DNA from: Methylobacterium durans
Lineage (GTDB): Bacteria > Pseudomonadota > Alphaproteobacteria > Rhizobiales > Beijerinckiaceae
Reading direction: 5' to 3'
NCBI RefSeq assembly: GCF_003173715.1
Contig: NZ_CP029550.1
Coordinates: 4,821,501-4,885,500, forward strand
DNA: 64,000 bases
Each line of letters begins with the position of its first letter. Positions within the stretch are counted from its first letter, which is position 1. A program made the translations under genes and the position numbers. Positions 1 to 8,700 of the stretch are shown here, one piece after another. Below the pieces are notes generated by a model. It had not been told where the DNA came from. It searched no databases and was given only the letters and a program-made list of their open reading frames with translations.

Positions 1-1173
1 CAGAAGGCTGACGACGGCAACTTCCTGCGCTCGTTGGCCGAGACGGTCCTGCAGATCCTGATGGAGGCCGACGTGGAGGGCCTGATCGGCGCGGGCCGCT
101 ACGAGCGCACAGGCGAACGCAGCACCTACCGCAACGGCTATCGCGAGCGCAGCCTCGACACACGGCTCGGCTCACTCAACCTGAAGATCCCCAAGCTGCG
201 GACCGGCAGCTACTTCCCCGGCTTCCTGGAGCCGCGCCGCACGGTCGAGAAGGCGCTGGTCGCCGTGATCCAGGAGGCGTGGATCGCCGGCGTCTCGACC
301 CGGCGCGTGGACGACTTGGTGCAGGCCATGGGCCTGTCGGGCATCTCCAAGTCCTCGGTGTCGAAGCTGTGCAAGGAGATCGACGAGCGCGTCGGAGCCT
401 TCCTGACGCGTCCGCTCTCGGGTGCGTGGCCCTATCTCTGGCTCGATGCCACCTACCTGAAGGTGCGCGAGGGCGGTCGCATCGTCTCTGTCGCTGCCAT
501 AGTCGCCGTCGCGGTGGACACCGAAGGCCGGCGCGAGATCGTCGGCCTGCACATCGGTCCCTCCGAGGCCGAGGTGTTCTGGACAGACTTTCTGCGGAGC
601 TTGGTCAAGCGCGGGCTCTCGGGCGTGCAGCTCGTCATCTCGGATGCCCACGAGGGGCTCAAGGCGGCCATCCGCCGGATGCTGAAGGCGACCTGGCAAC
701 GCTGCCGCGTTCATTGGACCCGGAACGCGCTGGCTTACGTGCCGCGGACCCAGCAGACCATGGTGGCTGCCGGCCTGCGCCACGCCTTCCAGCAGCCCGA
801 TCAGGACGCCGCCCGGGCCGCCCTTCAGCACCTGGGCGAGCAACTGCACAACCGCTGGCCGAAGCTGAAGGTCTTCATCGAGGCCACGTGCGAGGACGTG
901 CTGGCCTACCTGACTTTCCCGCTCCAGCATCGGGCCAAGCTTCACAGCACGAACCCGCTGGAACGCCTCAACAAGGAGATCAAGCGGCGCGCCGATGTGG
1001 TCGGCATCTTCCCCAACACGGACTCGATCCAACGCCTGATCGGTGCGGTGCTTCTGGAGGCCAACGACGAGTGGCAGCTTCAGCACCGCTATATGCAGAT
1101 CGAGGGCATGGCCGGGTTTGCTCCGGCGTTGATCGAGGAGAGCGTCACGACACTTCCACCACAGGCTGCCTGA
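1..1173 (+). CDS. IS256-family transposase, 5' end outside window
   Basis: DDE transposase of the IS256/mutator family, which cuts and joins the ends of its own element. The frame is already open at base 1, so the true start lies upstream. Visible catalytic context: first Asp in LWLDATYLKVREGG (~450), second in VISDAHEGLKAA (~645), and Glu in STNPLERLNKEIKRR (~960), with the usual mutator spacing. The C-terminus is complete. The element's right end should lie within about 60 bases after the stop, but I cannot fix it without the left end. An Arg/Leu-rich open frame on the opposite strand is a shadow. Confidence 0.93.
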   Translation, partial: QKADDGNFLRSLAETVLQILMEADVEGLIGAGRYERTGERSTYRNGYRERSLDTRLGSLNLKIPKLRTGSYFPGFLEPRRTVEKALVAVIQEAWIAGVSTRRVDDLVQAMGLSGISKSSVSKLCKEIDERVGAFLTRPLSGAWPYLWLDATYLKVREGGRIVSVAAIVAVAVDTEGRREIVGLHIGPSEAEVFWTDFLRSLVKRGLSGVQLVISDAHEGLKAAIRRMLKATWQRCRVHWTRNALAYVPRTQQTMVAAGLRHAFQQPDQDAARAALQHLGEQLHNRWPKLKVFIEATCEDVLAYLTFPLQHRAKLHSTNPLERLNKEIKRRADVVGIFPNTDSIQRLIGAVLLEANDEWQLQHRYMQIEGMAGFAPALIEESVTTLPPQAA

Positions 1174-1234
1174 CCGATGGCGGCTCCAATTCCACCCCGA
1201 AAGTCCACCTCATTGACGGACGTAACCTGAGGAG

Positions 1235-1453
1235 GTGCTGGTCCGCGAGTTTGCCCACGCGGCTGCGGACATCGAGGCGCACAGATCGGCAACCAGCGTC
1301 CACGCGATACGAGCCATCGCTCGCTACCACCGGATCAAGGCACTCGAACATCGGGGCAGATTGGCAGCCTTGGGCGAGGAATTCGGCTGGCTCCTGTCCG
1401 GCCCCCTAGCGCCGATCCATAAACGCGCTGACGCGAACCAGATGGCTCCATAA
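1235..1453 (+). CDS. small unknown ORF between the IS256 end and a palindrome
   Basis: Possible GTG-started ORF of 72 aa preceded by a GAGG. It is rich in Ala, His and Arg and looks helical (for example AAADIEAH, RYHRIKALEHRGRLAAL). No family recognised. Its stop codon lies inside the left arm of the 114 bp palindrome at 1414-1527. It could be the truncated last gene of a mobile element whose end is that palindrome, with the IS256 element having removed the 5' part. This is inference; it may not be expressed. Confidence 0.3.
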   Translation: MLVREFAHAAADIEAHRSATSVHAIRAIARYHRIKALEHRGRLAALGEEFGWLLSGPLAPIHKRADANQMAP

Positions 1454-1527
1454 CGCCCAAATCCGCGAGGGCTTCGGAGGTTGGGCGTTATGGAGCCAGC
1501 CGCCTCGCGTAAGGGCGATTATGGATC
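1414..1527. repeat. 114 bp symmetric imperfect palindrome
   Basis: Inner arms 1443-1460 and 1481-1498 are perfect 18 bp inverted copies (TGGCTCCATAACGCCCAA). Outer boxes GATCCATAA at 1414-1422 and its complement at 1519-1527 sit exactly 29 bases further out on each side, with partly matching sequence between (ACGCGA boxes). The TCCATAA core therefore occurs four times as two nested inverted pairs. It could be a tyrosine-recombinase core/arm site, an element terminus or a bidirectional terminator. Both flanking ORFs end inside it. Confidence 0.7.
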
Positions 1528-1794
1528 TGGGTGGTGTTTGCCTTCGCTCCGGTGGCTGATCCTCTCGACTGCTTGTAGCGCCTCCATGCGTGCAGCCTCG
1601 TCAGAAATAAGGGTGAATGTGTTCAAGATGCGGAGAGTATCTAGTGACCTTTTTGCAATCTCAGATCCTGAATTGAATTTACTGACATCATAATTACAGA
1701 TTTCTTGCACAACAATTTTCTTGAATATATGTGGATCTACCCCGATCGCTGAAGCAAGTTGATTTAGAACATGTTCCTCGGCCTTCTCGGTCAT
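1519..1794 (-). CDS. small hypothetical protein (91 aa)
   Basis: No family recognised. Soluble, mostly helical by composition, moderately acidic, with no signal peptide. Its ATG overlaps the end of the upstream gene (stop at 1791-1793) by 4 bases, the usual sign of translational coupling. The stop codon is in the outer box of the palindrome, so the last residues (HHPDP) may come from that element rather than from the ancestral gene. The AT content is higher than in the neighbouring genes, which suggests foreign origin. Confidence 0.55.
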   Translation of the reverse strand: MTEKAEEHVLNQLASAIGVDPHIFKKIVVQEICNYDVSKFNSGSEIAKRSLDTLRILNTFTLISDEAARMEALQAVERISHRSEGKHHPDP

Positions 1795-2009
1795 GTTCGT
1801 CTCGACGCAAAAGCTAACTGCTGCTCGATCCGGGCTCGCGCCTCGTCGAGATCAATCAGCGTGAGCGGCTCGGCGGCGCGCACGTAGTCGAAGCTGACCT
1901 TCAAGAACCACATACCCGCTTCGTCGTGATCGTTCGACACCCAGCCACTCGCCACCAGCCGATCCACTTGAGGTGAGTTCTGCTCTAGCTGAAACGGAGC
2001 CGCGCTCAT
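1791..2009 (-). CDS. small hypothetical protein (72 aa)
   Basis: First gene of a two-gene pair with the 91 aa gene at 1519-1794 (ATGA overlap). Contains VDRLVASGWVSNDHDEAGMWF followed by a helical Leu/Ala/Arg-rich tail. No recognised domain, no signal peptide. Coupled small genes of this kind can be toxin-antitoxin pairs, but nothing in either sequence shows that, so the function is left open. Confidence 0.5.
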   Translation of the reverse strand: MSAAPFQLEQNSPQVDRLVASGWVSNDHDEAGMWFLKVSFDYVRAAEPLTLIDLDEARARIEQQLAFASRRT

Positions 2010-2694
2010 TGCGCTGGGTTAAAGGGAAAGTTGCCCATCCCCAGAAACGCCTTTGTGTAACCCCCGCATTCCTACCGACTTCGGGGCAATGCCGCAGCCG
2101 CAGCCGTCGGTAACGAACCCCTAACCAAAACCGTCGACCGTGCCGCCGGCCGTCGAAGATCTCTTCTCTCGATCGATGGCTAACTGTTTGATCCCGCGGT
2201 GTGGTGGTACTGTTGACCACCATGCGATCTCCATCGTAGTGGCTCCGAGCTCCTGCTGCATGACAGCACCTTTCTGGCGCCGCAGCGCCGGGAGCGGGAG
2301 CCATCCAGGCCATCTGCTTCCGGGCCCGCAACCCCATTACGAATGGCTGACAATGGCTGAAAGCTGTCGGCCTGCTTTCTGCATTCAAACCGCAGAAGCG
2401 GACATTCGCCGTGGCGTAAGCGATTAAGTAAAGACAACGCTGAGGGTTAGTCCACGATTTCTTCGAAAGGTTGCGTTTCGCAGACCAGGCAGGGCGCAGA
2501 CTGCCGCAAAGATAATTGGAGATGTTATTAGCTATCTAGTGCTAGACTAAGTCTTTAATAACAGCCGCCTTCCGACCAAGGTCTGAGACTAGATCGGACC
2601 TACGATCCGAAAATCAGCCGCCCTTGGTCCCTGGGATGAGCCGAAGACTCATGGAAATGCTTGGCCTCGAACAAGCATATCCCGAGTTCGGAAG
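2010..2694. other. intergenic, no supported gene
   Basis: About 690 bases upstream of the giant peroxidase gene. The short frames here lack ribosome binding sites and protein-like composition. One copy of the dispersed ~60 bp repeat lies at about 2355-2412. The last ~170 bases are AT-richer and probably hold the promoter of the giant gene, but I could not pick out convincing boxes. Confidence 0.5.
2355..2412 (+). repeat. dispersed intergenic repeat, copy A
   Basis: Matches the pattern GCCGAAAGCTGnC...TGTCCGCTT...(spacer)...AGAAGCGGACATTC seen at three other intergenic places in the window (about 12345-12412, 16188-16262, 46238-46296). This copy reads GCTGAAAGCTGTCGGCC, then CAGAAGCGGACATTCGC. 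Divergent, but the CGGACATTC end is exact. Confidence 0.55.
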
Positions 2695-2709
2695 GTGATG
2701 GGGGTCAAA

Positions 2710-5700
2710 ATGGGCGTTAAGTTCAATCGCAGCGATCTGGACTTCATCCTGACCCAGATCCAAATGGCCGAGGCTGGACAGGATCCTCTGAATCCTCACC
2801 TCTCGTTCGGCCTGCGACAGGTTGATGGCGAGAACAACAGCGTGGTCGATGGTCAGCCTCTCTACGGAGCGGCGGATCAGGCGTTTCCCAAGCTAACGAA
2901 CCCAGTCTTCCAGGCTGCTGACGGCGCGCCGGCGGGATTTTTTGGGCCTGGAAGCCCCGCAATTCCCGGCTCATCCTACGCAAGCACCAACGGATTCGTG
3001 TTCGACGCAGATCCGCGCACGATCAGCAACCTGATTGCCGACCAGAGCGCCAACAACCCAGCCGCTGTAGCCGCCGCAGAGAAGGCGGCAGGCTCCCTTG
3101 GGACCGGCTATCAGCATTCACTTCCCGGTGCGGATGGCATCGTCGGTACCGCTGACGATGTCGTAAGCAATGCAGCGACGCCGGCTGCCACGGAGAACGG
3201 AAGCTTATTCATCAACAACGTGACGCCAGACAATGGCCTCTCAGCGCCATTCAATAGCCTGTTCACGCTGTTCGGGCAGTTCTTCGACCACGGTCTCGAT
3301 CTCATCGCCAAGGGCGGCAGTGGGACCGTGATGATACCGCTGCAGCCCGACGATCCGCTTTACGTGCCGGGCGGCCACACGAACTTCATGGTGTTAACCC
3401 GAGCGACAAACCAGCCTGGAGCCGATGGTGTTCTAGGTACCACCGACGACGTCCACAGCAATACTAACCTGGTCACGCCCTTCGTCGACCAGAACCAGAC
3501 CTACACGTCGCACCCCTCGCACCAAGTCTTCCTGCGCGAGTACATCATCGGCTCAGACGGCAAAATACACTCGACTGGGCGGTTGCTTGAGCACCACCGC
3601 TCCGACGGCACGATCGGCGGAGAGCCGACCTGGGCGGATATCAAGGCGAACGCGCTTAAGCTCGGTATCGTCTTGAACGACACAATTGACGTGGTGAACA
3701 TCCCGCTCGTCAAAGTTGACGCCTACGGCAACTTCATCCCGGATCCGGCCACCGGTCTCGCCCAGCTCGTCACAGGTCTCGGCCCGGACGGAAAATATGG
3801 GACCGATGACGACGTTGTCGTCCACGGCACGCGAGACGCGAATGGCACGATTCATCCCATTACTACGGACGGCGCGCTGCGCATCGGTCACGCCTTCATC
3901 AACGACGTGGCAGCATCGGCCAATCCGGTCGATCCTCAGACCGGCCTCTTCCTCACGCCAGACAGCGACGGCCTGATCAACGATGCCGAACATCCTCTGG
4001 CGGCGGGCTCCTTCGACGTTGACCTGCTGAACGCGCACTTCATCGCGGGCGATGGGCGCGCCAACGAAAACATTGGCCTCACATCCATCCATGAAATTTT
4101 CCATGACGAGCACAACCGCCTGATCGAGCAGACGAAGGATCTCATTCGCGCCGAGCTTGCCAATGGTGACACCGCCTTCGCCAGCAATTGGGTGCTCGAC
4201 GGCGCCAACCTCTCGGACGGCATCCAGGACAACGAGTGGAACGGCGAGCGCCTGTTCCAGGCGGCGAAGTTCGGCACCGAGACGCAGTACCAGCACCTCG
4301 TCTTCGAGGAATTCGCCCGCAAGGTCTCGCCGGCCATCCACCTGTTCGGCAACACCAACGTCCATCTCGACCCGGCCATCACCTCCGAGTTCGCGAACGC
4401 GGTCTACCGGTTCGGGCACTCGATGCTCGACGAGAACCTCAACCGTTACGAGCTGAATCCGGATGGCTCCACGAAGTTGGATGCCAACGGTCACCCGATC
4501 ATGACCCAGATTGGGCTGATCCAGGCCTTCACCAATCCTCTCGAGTACGCGAAGCACGGAGCGGACGCGGCGGGCGAGCTCATCGCCGGCGCTGCGAATC
4601 AGGTCGGCAACGAGATCGACGAGTTCGTCACCGGCGCGCTGCGCAACAACCTGCTCGGCCTGCCCCTCGACCTCGCCGCCCTCAACATCGCCCGCGGCCG
4701 CGAGACCGGCGTGGCGCCGCTCAACCTCGTGCGCAACCAGATCTACGCCCAGACGCACGACAGCTCGGTGAAGCCCTACGCGAATTGGAGCGAGTTCGGC
4801 AGCTACCTCAAGCACGAGGCGTCGCTGATCAACTTCGTGGCCGCCTACGGCACGCACCACACCATCCTCGAGGCGACGACGCTCGAGGGCAAGCGCGCGG
4901 CCGCGCTCCTCCTCGTGGAACACGGCCAGGACGGCTATTCGGGCAGCGGCGTCTCGGCGGCCGACATCAAGGACGCCCATGATTTCCTGCACAGCACGGG
5001 CGCCTACGCGAACATCACCGACCCGGCGGCGCTCAAGCTCGACCCGAACGCGCTCCACGACGCCAGCGGCGCGATCCCGTTCTGGAGCACGGGCAGCATC
5101 ACCGGCCTCGACCAAGTCGATCTCTGGATCGGCGGCCTCGCAGAGAAGCAGAACCTGTTCGGCGGGCTGCTCGGCTCGACCTTCGACTACATCTTCCGCA
5201 TCCAGCTGGAGAACCTGCAGGACGGCGACCGGCTCTACTACCTGCCCCGCCTCGAGGGCACGCATTTCGGGACCGAGATCGAGGCAAATTCGTTTGCTGA
5301 GATGATCATGCACAACACGGGCATAAAGCACGTGTCTGCTAGTGTCTTCTTAACGCCCGAGTACACGGTGGAGGCGAGCAATATCAATCCGGACGATTCG
5401 TCAACGTGGACAAGAAATCCGGATACCGGCAAGTTCTTGCTCGAAGCGTCCTGGGTTAAGGCGGACGGGACACCGACTACTGCCGCCGACCTGGCAGCAC
5501 AGAAGCACATCCACTTCCTTGGTGACGAAAACTTCCTCGGCAACACGATGGTGCTTGGGGGTACCGACAAGGCGGAGTGGCTGCAGGCTGGCAACGCTGA
5601 CGATGACACCGTCTACGGCGATGGTGGTGACGACCATATCGATGGCGGCAACGGCAATGACTTCCTGTACGGCGGTGCCGGTAACGACGTCATTACGGAT

Positions 5701-8700
5701 ACGGGGGGCGACGACACGATCCACGGCGATGATGGCAACGATATCATTTCTGCGGGTATCGGCGACGATATCGTCTTCGGAAATGATGGAGATGACATCA
5801 TTGATGGCGGCAAGGGCATCGACGATATCCAGGGGGGGCTTGGTAACGACATCATCCGCGCTGGCGAGGGCGACGACGAAGTCCTAGGCAACGAAGGGAA
5901 TGACTGGATCGAAGGCGGTCAGGGCGGCGACGTTCTAACGGGGGACGTGGGCGCGCCAACGGGACAGTTGCCGCTCTACGGCGGTGATGATGTCATCATC
6001 GGCGGCAGCTGGGTCGCGATCGGAGCCGACGGACATCCTGTCCCCGACGCAGCCAACCTGCAGAACAACAACGGCGGCGACAAGATGTTGGGCTTCAGCG
6101 GCGACGACATCATGGTCGGCGGCGGTGGCTTCAACACCTTCCGGGGCCACAAGGGCTATGACTGGGCCTCTTTCGAAGCCGATACCCAGGGTGTCGAAGT
6201 CGACATGAACCGGAGGGACTTCATCCTCGATTCTCCTCCGCTCTCGCCGGACGCGATCCGCGATATCTTTATCGAGACGGAGGGCCTGAGCGGCTCGTCC
6301 TATGATGACCACCTGATGGGGTCGAATGACGCAAAAGCAGATACGACTAACGAGCTCACGAATATCAATCTCATCTCAGGTCTGGAGACATTTTTCGCAC
6401 CGAACGTGCCAGTCCACTTCAACTCCGGCAACATCATCCTGGGAGGCGGGGGAAGCGACCGCATTCAGGGCGGAGGCGGTGACGATATTATCGATGGCGA
6501 CGCCTACCTTCATGTCGAGTTGCAGAACGGCCAAATCGTTCGTGAGATCCTTGACGGTGGCCGCAAGGGTGACGTGGACACTGCCGTCTACTCCGACATC
6601 GCCGCGAATTATGCGATCGGTGTGCAGACCGCCGATGGTCGTGGATGGAACGGTGCCGATTCGGAGGGTTTCTACTCCGTGGTGCACGTCACGGTAGGCC
6701 CTGGTGTGGCCGGCGCCCTCACTAAGGTGGTCAACGACGGCGTCGACAAGATCCGCAACATTGAGCGCCTAGAGTTTCAGGACACGACGGTGAACCTCGC
6801 CGACCTTGTGTTTGGACCCGGCCTCAAGGTCAAGAATCAGCTCCCGGTTGGGTCGGTCACGATTTCGGGCACCCCCGTTATCGGTCAGGTACTGACCGCC
6901 GACGCCCAGTTGCTCGACCTAGATCCAAATCCAAATAGCCCAACGCTGGTCACCAATGAAACCTTCCAGTGGCAGTATCTGGATCCAGCGCGCGGTGAAT
7001 GGGTACCGATCACCGGAGCAACCGGTGCGACCTACACCGTAACGCCGTTTGTCGTCGGGCAGCCCATCCGGGTAGTGGCCTCCTTCGTGGATGCCCTGGG
7101 GTTCAAGGAACATGTGACCTCGGCCCAAACCGCCGTTGTAGCCACTGCGCCTGGTGTTAACACGGCACCGTTCATCGTTCCGCAGCAGGGTCAGGTCGGC
7201 CTGCCCGACACCAACATTCTCGATAGCGCTCCCGTGAGCCTGTTCTTGCCGGTGACCACAGTTTTCAATGACGCGCAGACGGCAGCGAACGCGCTTATTT
7301 ACAAGGTCACTCTTGCGGATGGCTCGGATCTGTTCGCAGCAACCGGTCTCACCGTAGTCGACACGGTGGCTACGAACGGCGCCCTGCAGATCACCGGAAC
7401 TCTGAAGGCGGGGGTCACCGGCCCGCTCAACATCAAAGTCAGCGCCACTGATGGTGGCCCCGGCGCCCCATTGACCGTGACGGACACGTTCACGGTCAAC
7501 GTGGTTCATCCCTCGCCAGGCGCCCAAGCCGTCATCCATGGCTCACTGCAGGATGGCTACATCGCTGGCGCAACGGTGTTCATGGACTCGAACGGTGATG
7601 GAGTTCGGCAGAGCTTCGAGGCTCAGACCACGACTGACGCGCATGGCCATTTCACTCTGGTGGGCAAGCCAGGTCAGATCATCGCCTCGGGTGGAGCCGG
7701 CGCTATCGACACCGCCACCAGCCTCGCCTTCAACGGTACCTTCAAGGCGCCGGCTGGCTCGACGGTCCTGTCGCCGCTGACCACGGTACTCGCCGAGCTG
7801 GTTGACTCCGGCATGTCACTTGAGACAGCACAGGTCCGGCTTCGGTCTGCGCTCAGCCTCGACAGCAGCGTTGACGTCACGAAGTTCGACCCGATCGTCG
7901 GCGCTCAGTCGAGCGATCCAACGACGAAAGCTTTGGCTGAACACCTGTTCGTCACGGCCTCTCAGATCCTCAACACCGTAGCACTTCTGCAGGGCGCAGT
8001 GTTCTTTGCGAATCCGATGCAGGACATCGTTGCCCTCATTTCGACCGGTCAGCCGTTTGATCTGAGCACTCCTGAAACTGTGCAGAGCCTCGTCAGCTCC
8101 GCCAATCTCTTCGGGGAGTTCGCCACCGATGTCGCGAGCCTCATCATCGACCATAATGCCCTGATTGCGTCCCAGGCTGCGACCCTTGACGGTGTCGATT
8201 TCTTGGTTGGCGCCTCAGCGGTGAGCCGCGTCGCGCAGGGCGAGGCCGCACAGGCACTTGCCACCGCCTACACGCCTGAGGAGATGACGGCGCTCAAGCT
8301 CAACTACACCGGCGACGGTCTGGCCGAGCACGTCGGCTATGCCAAGCACCATGTCGGCGACGTCAATGGCGACGGCACCGCGGAGGGTGACGGCGACATG
8401 ACACCGCCGGACCTGTCAATCACCTCCCCGCCTGGTCTCACAAAGACGGCCAGTCAAACGATCGCTGGCAAAGTTGGGATCATTGATGCTGGCATGACAG
8501 TGCACATCATGGATGGTGGCACAGAGATCGGTTCGGCAGTATCGGACGCCAGTGGTAACTGGCACGCCGACGTGACCCTGGCGGGCGACCGGCCTCACAA
8601 TCTGACCGCCGTCGGACGGGATGCGGCGGGCAATCTCGGGCAGAGCAACGCGATCACCGTCACACTCGATAGCCAAGCCCCCCCCGCCCCCACTGTGACC

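Noticed and set aside
172..1086. 304-codon minus-strand frame opposite the IS256 transposase
   Set aside because: Shadow of a GC-rich transposase gene; no motifs.
1519..2009. Toxin-antitoxin pair
   Set aside because: Gene size and overlap fit, but no toxin or antitoxin motif can be seen in either protein.
3553..5331. 592-codon minus-strand frame opposite the peroxidase domain
   Set aside because: Low-complexity Val/Arg/Glu/Leu composition without motifs; the plus strand carries clear peroxidase motifs.
5610..5940. Possible CRISPR-like regular repeats
   Set aside because: The repeats are GGxGxD coding units of the RTX domain, in frame and degenerate, not identical direct repeats with unique spacers.
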